From assembly GCA_036346405.1 (NCBI GenBank), contig CM070563.1, positions 30,452,816 to 30,516,815 of the forward strand: a stretch of 64,000 nt of DNA. Direction: 5' to 3'. Positions 1 through 9,921 of this stretch are shown here, piece by piece (position 1 is the first letter of the stretch; the number at the start of each line of letters is the position of its first letter). The notes under the pieces were generated by a model. The model worked only from the letters and a program-made list of their open reading frames with translations. It ran no database searches and was not told where the DNA came from. Made by a program: the position numbers and the translations under genes. Origin of the DNA: Phyllostachys edulis (Eukaryota; Streptophyta; Magnoliopsida; Poales; Poaceae).

Positions 1-469
1 GTACATTCATGTACTCACTGTTTGCTTTTATTACTAATCTGGAAAGCATGTATTGAGATCGAATTGGGTAAGGAAAGATTGCGCAGGAACATCGATTTGC
101 TATGGTTTAACCCCAGTCGGTTGCCCTGCGGGTTATGGCAAGCCATTGGGACTTTATTTATGATTAATCTCTGTTTTTATTTCAGTTATTTACTGTTTTC
201 CGCTGCGTACTTGATATTTTATCTTGTTATTTGGCCAGTCAGCCCTTTGTACGAAATTGAACCTTATATGTTCATGTGTTGTAATTTATGAAGTTTTTGG
301 TGTTGTAACAACTTGTGTATGGATTGATATTGATATTTATGAGGGTGCATGTGTACCGCTCCTAGGAGGTACATACTACTCCGAGGCGCGGGATATTTGG
401 TTGGCGATGCTAGAGTCAAGTGGAAGACTAAGCATTACGAGCTAAATACCCTGGGTTCTCACACCCATA
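1..469. other. Unassigned sequence left of the CACTA terminus
   Basis: No gene or repeat was recognised here. The stretch is AT-rich and its short open frames match no family I know. Because a CACTA right terminus lies at 524-543 and no left terminus (CACTACTA on the plus strand) occurs between here and the window start, most of this stretch is probably internal CACTA DNA, possibly intronic. That is inference from position only. Confidence 0.35.
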
Positions 470-543
470 AACTCAGACGGCTCCGGAAACCGTCTATAAT
501 GACGTTTTTGAATCGTCTGTGAAGTCCTTTTTTTGTAGTAGTG
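470..543. mobile_element. Right end of a CACTA (En/Spm) DNA transposon
   Basis: Read on the minus strand, the end starts CACTACTACAAAAAAAGG (524-543), the classic CACTA terminal inverted repeat. Just inside it lie subterminal repeats built on GACG/CGTC, for example the near-palindrome GACGGCTCCGGAAACCGTC at about 477-495 and a second CGTCTGTGAAG block next to the terminus. CACTA elements are moved by a TNPD-type transposase that recognises such subterminal motifs. The other end lies outside the window, so neither size nor autonomy can be judged. The 3-base target duplication cannot be confirmed for the same reason. Confidence 0.85.
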
Positions 544-819
544 AGGGTTAGGTAACCGCTTGATCCGAAGTGAGGGCGAGAGGGATCGGGCTCTCGAAAA
601 GTCCATTGGTATAAGGAGTTAAGATTATAACAGGAGGGGAAGGTTTGTAGGAACATTCTGTAATGGTTACCTAGATGGGAGAGACTACTTTGTTAGGCGG
701 GGATTCCTTGATCCAAGGATCATGAATTGTACTTCTACCAGGAGCGAATATCGATGGATGATAGCTAGAGTCCAGGTGATGTTGTTTGGTAGATGAACTT
801 CTATCATTCACATAGGAAC
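544..819. other. Flank between the CACTA end and element L1
   Basis: About 275 bases with no recognised gene. The last five bases (815-819, GGAAC) are the left target-site copy of L1; the partner TGAAC is at 10671-10675, so this flank and 10676-10752 were once contiguous. The DNA resembles old repeat sequence, but I could not name it. Confidence 0.4.
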
Positions 820-1704
820 TGTAACACCCTAGCTATACGGAAACAAAGATGTTACTCGAAAGACTAACATACAAAAACAATACGGAATAATTTCAACCAT
901 CTTTCAAACAATAACATAAAAGATCAATATCCAGTAGAATGGATATAAGGATTGAATTAGAATTCATCAACCAATCAATCTCAAACATCCGACCCGATTG
1001 AGCCAATTATGATAACACTATCAAGGGTCTATACGTAGATCACTAATCTAACCATATCATGAAAGATGATAATATCAACCAACAACCATACATTCATTCA
1101 TGGGTGACCTAATGCTAATAATCGACGCTATCACAGTTTATCATTTCTCAACAAAAGTACATGATTTATCAGTTGAGCACAAATCAACTTAAGAAGTCTT
1201 CTCTCTAACAACTAAATTAAAGTAGTCCAACACTACTAAGCTCAGGCAGATAATGATCAACAGGCAACATCTGAAGCATCACTGACCAATCTCTCTAAAA
1301 TTCGGCAGAACCTCCTTTGTATAGGTGACCATACCAGAGGTTCTAACATTCTAATGTAGCATCAATCACATTCAAATCCTCCAATATAAACGAATCATCA
1401 GAGGACATCCAAAATGTGCTAATCAGCTAATGCATCAATGATCAGCATATCTACGAGGGTTAAATGAACGCAATCAATGAATGAATGAGAACATAAAGGG
1501 ATCATCCAAGATCAAAAACAAAACATCCACCACGAAGGGTGGTCACAGAATCGAAACTAAAGTAATTAACAAGAATATGAATTGTGGATAATTGAGTTTG
1601 ATTATTCATTGTGGTTTGAGTTTTATGTGTCGTGCACCAAATCTACCCCTTCCCCGGCATGTCGCTGCCTCAAAAGGTACCTAGCAAGCACAACACAGCA
1701 AGTG

Positions 1705-1719
1705 TGAGTCCACGACTCA
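1705..1719. promoter_or_regulatory. Conserved TGAGTC/GACTCA hairpin in L1 LTR (left)
   Basis: A 6-base perfect stem closes a 3-base loop. The same hairpin occurs at 8466-8480 in the right LTR and, with altered stems, in every other gypsy-type LTR of the window. It lies 350-650 bases from the U5 end of each LTR, so it may mark the R region. Function is inferred from conservation only. Confidence 0.6.
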
Positions 1720-1989
1720 GCAAAGTGCAATAGTAAATCAAACATAGCATCATAAACAGTCAAAGGGAACAAACAATTCCGTTATGAATACAACACAAAT
1801 TACCTCAAATCCATATCTTATGACAGTGCCATAAGTAGTCAAAGGGATTAAACAATCCCCACCTGAACAACCACCTTATATACCACAATCCATCTCTTAT
1901 ACCGGCATCATAAGCTAAACAACAAATCCATAACATATGCAGAAGTACAATGAATATGCCATGAATGCAAAATACTTCACTTCTTTGTA

Positions 1990-2153
1990 ATTACCGGTAA
2001 TGCCGAGTATGTATCCGTCGATACATACCCTAAGCCTGTGCCCTTTAGGCACAGGGATCCAAAGCCCACACTCCGCAAGTGCGGGGACCAGGCCCGTACA
2101 ATGTAGGACGGGGATCTCAAGGAAACAGCCCTTGGCTACCACGTAGTCCAAGG
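1990..2153. promoter_or_regulatory. Hairpin array in L1 LTR (left)
   Basis: The array contains, in order, the perfect palindrome ATTACCGGTAAT (1990-2001); H0 (2007-2028), a 9-base stem GTATGTATC/GATACATAC with loop CGTC; H1 (2035-2055), CCTGTGCC paired with GGCACAGG; H2 (2065-2086), CCCACACT with AGTGCGGG; H3 (2093-2113), a CCCGT/ACGGG type stem; and H4 (2130-2153), CCTTGG/CCAAGG. Linkers resemble GGGATCCAAAGCCC. Homologous arrays occur in L2, D, E and C. A structured RNA or protein-binding role is inference. Confidence 0.6.
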
Positions 2154-2579
2154 TTCAGAAATGAACATGCAGAAATGCAAATGCGCATGTCCATTATCAT
2201 TATCATGATTCATCATTAACAAGGTAGCCTCATTGCTCACCCTGTCCCATCATTCTTGCCATCAACATATAACCATTACCATACAAGCATCACCATATAA
2301 ACAGTAATAGGTACGCATCATCATGTAACCATTAGCATGTAGCATCATGTAAACATTTTGAAGTAGTTAGCATCATCATTAAACTATGGCATTAGGCTCA
2401 TCAACATTACCAAGCAACAATCAACATCAATCAACTATAACATTCACCGAGTACGTAATATAATAACCCAATAATAATACTTGCACTTGCCTCAACCATG
2501 ACAGAAGACGAATGGCGGAACGCTCTAGCATCGGGGTTCACCACCTCATGCACCAGCTGTAGCACCTTCACCAGCATAA

Positions 2580-2705
2580 ACCATCCATAAACAGCAAGAA
2601 CTTGGGCAAAGCGATGCCCATGTGCATCCCCTGGCAGCCATCTGGGTGACCATACTTCTCATAACTTTCACGAGATACAGGATCAGTTAATGCTTGATAT
2701 GCCTT
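2580..2705 (-). pseudogene. Captured SEC63/ERdj2 (J-domain translocation protein) fragment
   Basis: About 42 codons match the stretch after the J domain of plant SEC63-type proteins: [19 protein letters not shown], then HPDG, then [17 protein letters not shown]63/ERdj2 is an ER membrane Hsp40 that works with BiP and the Sec61 channel. The HPD catalytic tripeptide region of the J domain proper, the membrane spans and the Brl domain are absent, so no function remains. The fragment is fused in frame to the MCCA fragment through nine unrelated codons (2706-2732), which could be the tail of an intron. It is repeated at 9340-9465 in the other LTR. It lies in sense orientation to L1 transcription. 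No gene symbol is assigned because the donor locus is unknown. Confidence 0.85.
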
Positions 2706-2732
2706 CAACACAAAGAATCTGATAAGTGCCCC

Positions 2733-3164
2733 TTTTGCAGCAGACACAGTGGCTTCACCAATATGAGACCGAAATTCAGTTGTCACATTTGGAGCCGGAG
2801 CTTCCTCGATAATCTTGTGATGCCTTCTTTGTAGACTGCAGTCTCTCTCATACAGGTGAATTACATTTCCATGTTGGCCTCCGAATACCTGGACCTTTAC
2901 TTGTCTAGGTTGAGTAATATACTTCTCAATCAATAGTGTGTTCATGCTAAAAGATGCTGCAGCTTCCCGTTGAATGCTCAGTACAGAATCCACAAAGTCA
3001 GCCCTCCCCTCCACCATGGGTGGGCTTAATCAAGACTGCATACCCAATCTTATCAGCTTCAAGTTTTAACAGCTCAATGTCTTGTTCTGCTCCATAGTAA
3101 CCTGGAACCAGTGAGTACGCCAAAGAAGACCCATGATCCTCTTAGATGCACTCTTACCACCCAT
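2733..3164 (-). pseudogene. Captured methylcrotonoyl-CoA carboxylase alpha (MCCA) fragment
   Basis: The translated minus strand matches the ATP-grasp part of the biotin carboxylase domain of plant MCCA, the mitochondrial biotin subunit of leucine breakdown. Recognisable blocks are [88 protein letters not shown] and [10 protein letters not shown]. After the glycine-rich loop about eight to ten codons are missing and the frame shifts. A further indel lies near 3115, where the right copy still reads GVPLVPGYYG. The biotin carboxyl carrier domain and the rest of the enzyme are missing. It is a dead copy, in sense orientation to L1, just downstream of the GC-rich LTR segment. The right LTR copy is at 9493-9921. 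Confidence 0.9.
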
Positions 3165-3750
3165 GAACCAAGAAGAAAATTCAACAGGTAAGGAGGTTTA
3201 GGATGGACCTCAGGCCGGCGTGGGGCCGGCCGACCGAGTGAAGACGGCGAGGATGGCCAAGGCCTCGGGCGGCAGGGACGGATGGACCCACCCCCCGGCT
3301 CATGTCTTGCCGAGGCCGGGCGCTGGTGATGGCGTAGTGGTGGCGGCGGTGCCGTGCAGCGAGGAAGCGGCGCGGCCGAGGCGATCGAGATCGGCGAGGC
3401 GACCAGCGCCGAGGGGTGGAGCAGAGGCGGCCGGACGCGGGCCATCTTGACGGGCGGCGACACTGGGGAGGCGGTTGGAGAAGAAGCGACGACGGCGACG
3501 CAGCGCTAGGGGCCGGGACTTCGTCGAATCACAAGCAGAATCAATCAAGCGCCCATGACAGGAGGCGATGGTCGCTGGGAGTCGGAGGCGACAATCAAGA
3601 GGAGGGGAGGAGGCGGCGGCAACTGAACCAGAGGGTGGCCGGGCTAGAGGATGCGGCGACGGTAGGGGAAGGAGGGGCAGCCCAAGTACCGGAGGGATGG
3701 CGGCGGCTCAAAAGTATGAGGAACCATTTGCCCAGGAGCCGGCGGCTGGG
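3165..3750 (-). other. GC-rich leader-like segment of the L1 3' LTR
   Basis: A sharply GC-rich block in otherwise AT-rich DNA. Open frames on both strands (for example 3074-3463 and 3416-3787) are arginine- and proline-rich and do not stay aligned between the two LTR copies, so I do not call a protein. Its place, after U3 and before an intron-like or captured segment, fits a transcribed 5' leader. It is the part of the LTR that differs most from its sister copy (about 9960-10480). Confidence 0.5.
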
Positions 3751-3897
3751 AGAAATAAATCTAGGGTTTCATCTCTCTCCCCCTTAAATGGGCCATGGGC
3801 CAAAAGACCCACCACTATTCCCCGTTTCCCACTAGATTCTAGTTATAATCATTACTATTAATTCATTAATTACTCACTCACAATACATGATATTACA

Positions 3898-3933
3898 TTC
3901 TACCCCCCTTAAACAGAATTCGACCCCGAATTC
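3898..3933 (-). promoter_or_regulatory. L1 polypurine tract and upstream stem-loop
   Basis: The minus strand reads AAGGGGGGTAGAA directly against the LTR start (3898-3910), the standard plus-strand primer. Eight to ten bases upstream is the hairpin GAATTCGGGGTCGAATTC (3916-3933): a 7-base stem with loop GGGT. The same pair is present in G and D, and with a changed stem in B. Confidence 0.85.
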
Positions 3934-6900
3934 TACTCACCGCACTACTCTAAAGAACAACCACAACTGAGAATTAACAACAGATAATACGTACTCGACG
4001 TGATCAACTCTAGTTATAGCTCACTCATGTGGGACTCCAACTCTCAAGTCGCTTCTCGCCCACACGGATGTGTCCATGGCACCTCGACGGATACCGATGT
4101 CTTATGCCCCAATACTCGTCCCAACCTCTCCAGTATATGTACCGGACGAGACTTGGACGTAGGGTCTTACCCAATGGTCAACGACTTTAACGAAACCTTA
4201 AAACCCAAGTTTTCGAAGTTCTCCCATCCGCACAGAAAATGCACAACCCACGTGGACCTCCTGTCCCACTTCTCAATTAGTCCCTTCATCTAACAAGGAG
4301 CACCTCCTTACCCAGGTACACACAACATTACTTGCTTTTAACACCCCTTTCAAAACCGGAATTCCAACCGAAAATAACGGATCCTCATTGCAACCTCAAG
4401 ATGGCAATTTCACACAAAAAGGGTCAAACTTGGAAACAAAGATTCATCATGAAATCCATTCTGCTTTCCAAGTAGACATATTACAAATAAACATCACTTA
4501 AGCCAAAAGAGCAACCGCTCAAACAACAAATCAAAATACTTCCTTCTTTCTGAACCGATAAGGACTACAAATGCCAACATACTTAAACATTGGAATTCAA
4601 ATTCATCACACACTACAAGAGTTCAAATCTCCTAAATTAACATCCCCAAATTATACTCAATCCAAAATACATCACTCACAGCTTTGTGGAAAGGCTCTAT
4701 TGATCCAATCAACAAACACTCTAGGCAATCCCTTCCACTAACGAAATTAATCTGACAGATGGTACCCAAAGCACCCCGAAATAGATTTCACGTAATCACC
4801 TCACCTCAAACTTTAAGAATAAACAATTCAGAACCCTCAATACACACGTTCATGTACTACATCAGAAGGGTTCTATCAATGACCATTCCACTGCTTAGAA
4901 TACGCCAGTGTTCTATTTTCTCTACACAATCATTGGGCGTCCGAAGTACTAGCATAAAAATGCAAAGCCCAAACTTAACCTCCAAGACCTTTACAACGAA
5001 CTTCCCTTATAACAGATACACAAAATCATCGGATTAAATCTCTAATCATTCCCACAATTCCAACATACTCACTCAATAACCTCATCATGGAAACAGTTTC
5101 TTGACCAAATTACTTCCACAAAGACTATTACTCTCAGAGGGTTACCCAATAAGACCGAGTCATTCTTGATATTAAATCAACCTTTCCTGCTATCCCATTA
5201 ATTGCTGCAACGATTAAATTACTTTGGAGTCAGAATCCCATTAAACCTCATCATCATGAATCACAAGCACAATCCCGCATTAACAACCCAATCGTGACAC
5301 TCTATGACTTGATCAAGATTTCTATACTTTCAATGATCCCAACAGTTCAACATAAACTAGGGCTCTAGGACTACACTTTACCATAGGTTTTACTTGGTCG
5401 CAACACCCATCAATTGAACTTCAGCAACAATCATATCATTTGAATCAAATTTCCTCCAGAAGATACAGATCAAGACCAATTCATCTCCTACTACTCCTCC
5501 AATAGCTTGGTAGCAAAATCTCACCACTACAATTACTTAACCACCACCAAACAATTGCCAAAACACGCTTTTGTAAAACTTTACAACACAAAATTGTTGA
5601 TCATTTCTCAAAAGAAAGAGGGCGAACAAGGACATGCAAGTTCCGACACACCGAAAAACATTGCTCTTCACAGTGAGCACGAGACCAAAAGAAATAATCC
5701 AATAGCGATGATCTTGGGAAATGAAAGTTGAGATCACAGTTGAGGGCACACTCCCCTCAAAAGAGAATAGCAAATATCAGCTGATAAGAATAAGACACTG
5801 CGATTGAAACTCGACAACTCTACAGCGGAAAGAGCAGAAAGTTTTGGCACGTTTTAAATAAACCGCAAATTATAAAACTTGACTCTAATTCTCAAATACT
5901 CCTACTGCACATTAGTGCCAAGAATCATCAAACTTTATTACCCCACTTTAAAGCTTTTCAAGAGAAACACAAGCCACAAGGTTGAAACAAATTTGTTTTA
6001 ACAAGATCGTACTATGCAATAGCAAATTTCACAAGACACGCTATCAAGGACCACTTACGAATTTCATCTACTCAACGGTTGGTGTGCTCAACACCCACTT
6101 CAGCTCTCATAAACAAGGGACCATTGTATTAATCATGTGTGTGAATATATTGCTAATTCTATTTGCAATCACATATCCATTTATAAACATAAATTCAGCA
6201 TTTCACCTTATGTTTGGAAATCAGTTTAAAACATGATTAAAGATTTACTAACATAATTCCTATACAACAAGGCTTCACACATTGATACACCAACATCCAT
6301 CTAGTCCTTTACGGGTTTCAACAATTTTAGCATGTCAGGAATTAGGTAAATCTAACATTCATGTAAAATCATCAAGTAGATGTTTACAAGATAAATTCAT
6401 ATCGATATTCACTCTCCTTAGTAACCATGTTGATTCTAATTAGGAATAAATATATTCTAAATCACATCTCGTCAAGCAATCACTATAAGGCAACAATAAA
6501 TTAACCGGCTACGCTACCGAGGACGTCAGTTAAGATTGATTATGCACCATGCCAAAGACCCAACTTGATGACATAAACATTATCAGTTATCTTCTTTGCT
6601 TACAACTTCTCACTTAACATCACAAAACTTTACCAAGGGTTTTGACACTTTCTTTTTTTTTTCAAAGAAAAGGTTCTAAATTCCAACACTCCAACTACTC
6701 CAAAAGAAACAAGTAGACTCAAAACTTTCTTCAATGAAGTTTGTAAGAGAGAATTTTCATCATCCAAAATACCAAACGAATTACCGGATCACATTTTTTT
6801 CAACAAAAAGGTAGGACTACCATAGAAAAGAACAATCTTGTCAAAAACAACGCTTACAAGTAGTAAAGACAGCTCAACAGTAGGAAAGACAACAACTGCC

Positions 6901-7565
6901 CCGACTTAACCAAGGCAGGACAACGCAAGAGAGCTTGACGCTTTCTCTCAAAAGAGAGGCATTAAACTTCAAACTCAAAGTACCCCACAAAGAATACATT
7001 TGAACCAAAGCTTTCTCACATTTAAGGACATGCAAATTAAAGCTTCCAATAACCAAAGTACCAAGCAATTAAACGAGTCGTGCTTCCCAACAAGAAGGAC
7101 AGAACTTCCAAATAAGAGATCAATCTTATAAGTCAACTATGTTTAAAATCAGCAAAACAACTCGTCATTCAGGAGATCAAAGGCTTGCTTTAAGAAAACC
7201 AATAAAGACCGACGAACAGCTCTCAACTGCAATGAACCACAAATCCAAGAAAACTCATCCACCGCATCTGAATAAGAATGACCATTCCAACCTCGAGGAG
7301 GACAAAAATCTTCCCAAGGAGACTCATACTCCGAACGGTGGTGCAACCTGGCCACCCAGGGCTACAACCACGAACTGAACCTCTCGTTATCTACTATCAT
7401 AACATATAATAACCATATAGGCATATCATAAGTATTCATAACCAATTCATAACAGCAATGCTCAAGGTGACATAACGAAAACATAAATGCAATGCTTGAC
7501 CCATTCCCATCTTACCGTGCACAGTGTGTCAATTTAATATTTCAATTACCACGGACCTAAAGCCC
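3934..7565 (-). other. Non-coding internal region of L1
   Basis: About 3.6 kb with no gag, protease, RT or integrase coding. The longest frames are under 100 codons and not shared with L2. The DNA itself is homologous to the interior of L2 (40028-43252, opposite orientation) and to the D pieces, for example around 7290-7330 against 40315-40360 and around 5875-5985 against 41640-41760. Next to the PPT (about 4015-4075) a stretch aligns with the chromodomain end of G and D, so part of an ancestral pol end survives. The remainder was either replaced or has decayed beyond recognition. Confidence 0.7.
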
Positions 7566-7577
7566 GCTCTGATACCA
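7566..7577 (-). promoter_or_regulatory. L1 primer binding site (initiator Met-tRNA)
   Basis: The minus strand reads TGGTATCAGAGC, complementary to the 3' end of plant initiator methionine tRNA, with a 2-base spacer to the right LTR. It is followed by GGGCTTTAGGTCCGTGG, shared with L2 and G. Confidence 0.93.
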
Positions 7578-9339
7578 ACTGTAACACCCTAACTATACGG
7601 AAACAAAGATGTTACTCGAAAGACTAACATACAAAAACAATACGGAATAATTTCAACCATCTTTCAAACAATAACATAAAAGATCAATATCTAGTAGAAT
7701 GGATATAAGGATTGAATTAGAATTCATCAACCAATCAATCTCAAACATCCGACCCGATTGAGCCAATTATGATAACACTATCAAGGGTCTATACGTAGAT
7801 CACTAATCTAACCATATCATGAAAGATGATAATATCAACCAACAACCATACATTCATTCATGGGTGACCTAATGCTAATAATCGACGCTATCACAGTTTA
7901 TCATTTCTCTACAAAAGTACATGATTTATCAGTTGAGCACAAATCAACTTAAGAAGTCTTCTCTCTAACAACTAAATTAAAGTAGTCCAACACTACTAAG
8001 CTCAGGCAGATAATGATCAACAGGCAACATCTGAAGCATCACTGACCAATCTCTCTAAAATTCGGCAGAACCTCCTTTGTATAGGTGACCATACCAGAGG
8101 TTCTAACATTCTAATGTAGCATCAATCACATTCAAATCCTCCAATATAAACGAATCATCAGAGGACATCCAAAATGTGCTAATCAGCTAATGCATCAATG
8201 ATCAGCATATCTACGAGGGTTAAATGAATGCAATCAATGAATGAATGAGAACATAAAGGGATCATCCAAGATCACAAACAAAACATCCACCACGAAGGGT
8301 GGTCACAGAATTGAAACTAAAGTAATTAACAAGAATATGAATTGTGGATAATTGGGTTTGATTATTCATTGTGGTTTGAGTTTTATGTGTCGTGCACCAA
8401 AATCTACCCCTTCCCTGGCATGTCACTGCCTCAAAAGGTACCTAGCAAGCACAACACGACAAGTGTGAGTCCACGACTCAAAGAAAGTGCAATAGTAAAT
8501 CAAACATAGCATCATAAGCAAATAAAGGAACAAACAATTACATTATGAATACAACACAAATTACCTCAAATCCATCTCTTATGACAGTGCCATAAGTAGT
8601 CAAAGGGATTAAACAATCCCCACCTGAACAACCACCTTATATACCACAATCCATCTCTTATACCGGCATCATAAGCTAAACAACAAATCCATAACTTATG
8701 CAGAAGTACAATGAATATGCCATGAATGCAAAATACTTCACTTCTTTGCAATTACCGGTAATGCCGAGTATGTATCCGTCGATACATACCCTAAGCCTGT
8801 GCCCTCTAGGCACAGGGATCCAAAGACCACACTCCGCAAGTCACGAGGATCGTGCCCGCCCAATGCAGACGGGATCTCAAGGAAATAGCCCTTGGCTACC
8901 ACGTAGTCCAAGGTTCAGAAATGAACATGCAGAAATACAAATGCGCATGTCCATTATCATTATCATGATTCATCATTAACAAGGTAGCCTCATTGCTCAC
9001 CCTGTCCCATCATTCTTGCCATCAACATATAACCATTACCATACAAGCATCACCATATAAACAGTAATAGGTACGCATCATCATGTAACCATTAGCATGT
9101 AGCATCATGTAAACATTTTGAAGTAGTTAGCATCATCATTAAACTATGGCATTAGGCTCATCAATATTACCAAGCAACAATCAACATCAATCAACTATAA
9201 CATTCACTGAGTACGTAATATAATAACCCAATAATAATACTTGCACTTGCCTCAACCATGACAGAAGACGAATGGCGGAATGCTCTAGCATCGGGGTTCA
9301 CCACCTCATGCACCAGCTGTAGCACCTTCACCAGTATAA

Positions 9340-9465
9340 ACCATCCATAAACAGCAAGAACTTGGGCAAAGCGATGCCCTTGTGCATCCCCTGGCAGCCA
9401 TCTGGGTGACCATACTTCTCATAACTTTCACGAGATACAGGATCAGTTAATGCTTGATATGCCTT
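9340..9465 (-). pseudogene. Captured SEC63/ERdj2 fragment, 5' LTR copy
   Basis: Same fragment as at 2580-2705 with one clear residue difference (MHKGIALP here, MHMGIALP there). Being present in both LTRs, it was inside the element before this insertion. It keeps [19 protein letters not shown] and the [10 protein letters not shown] block. Non-functional. Confidence 0.85.
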
Positions 9466-9492
9466 CAACACAAAGAATCTGATAAGTGCCCC

Positions 9493-9921
9493 TTTTGCAG
9501 CAGACACAGTGGCTTCACCAATATGAGACCAAAATTCCGTTGTCACATTTGGAGCCGGAGCTTCCTCGATAATCTTGTGATGCCTTCTTTGTAGACCTGC
9601 AGTCTCTCTCATACTGGTGAATTACATTTCCATGTTGGCCTCCGAATACCGGACCTTTACTTGTCTAGGTTGAGTAATATACTTCTCAATCAATAGTGTG
9701 TTCATGCCAAAAGATGCTGCAGCTTCCCGTTGAACGCTCAGTACAGAATCCACAAAGTCAGCCCTCCCCTCCATCATGGGTGGGCTTAATCAAGACTGCA
9801 TACCCAATCTTATCAGCTTCAAGTTTTAACAGCTCAATGTCTTGTTCTGCTCCATAGTAACCTGGAACCAGTGGTACGCCAGCAGACCCATGATCCTCTT
9901 AGATGCACTCTTACCACCCAT
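9493..9921 (-). pseudogene. Captured MCCA fragment, 5' LTR copy
   Basis: Second copy of the biotin-carboxylase fragment. This copy retains the frame through GVPLVPGYYG (about 9850-9880), broken in the left LTR, but has its own indels near 9595-9650, where the frame is lost between HLYERD and QRRH. The two LTRs therefore show independent decay after insertion. Upstream in sense, the match begins near 9921 (MGGKSASKRIMG), next to a pyrimidine-rich stretch that could be an intron end. Confidence 0.88.

Larger units (their letters stand above)
820..3897 (-). repeat. L1 3' LTR (left copy)
   Basis: Sense-strand order from 3897 down to 820: U3 start TGTAATATC; a GC-rich leader-like segment (about 3200-3740); the captured MCCA and SEC63 fragments (about 2580-3164); the conserved block AGGCAAGT (2485-2492, shown here in sense); an AT-rich stretch of CAT/ATG-rich sequence; a hairpin array (1990-2153); the TGAGTC/GACTCA hairpin (1705-1719); and the U5-like end. 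No complete gene is present; the longest frames here are translations of the captured fragments or of GC-rich DNA. The GC-rich part differs more from the right copy than the rest of the LTR does. Confidence 0.93.

Noticed and set aside
1..445. Two small plus-strand frames at the window start (22-291 and 224-445)
   Set aside because: Hydrophobic, AT-driven, overlapping and without a recognisable family; probably internal CACTA or intron DNA.
2568..3017. A host MCCA gene on the minus strand
   Set aside because: Only a fragment, fused to SEC63 sequence, repeated exactly in both LTRs, with lost codons; it is captured DNA.
3074..3787. Overlapping open frames on both strands in the GC-rich part of the L1 LTR
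   Set aside because: Arginine/proline-rich, present on both strands and not frame-conserved between sister LTRs; an effect of GC content.
7566..7577. A tRNA gene signal
   Set aside because: Only the 12-base complement of the Met-tRNA 3' end is present; it is a primer binding site. No cloverleaf was found at this or the other PBS sites.
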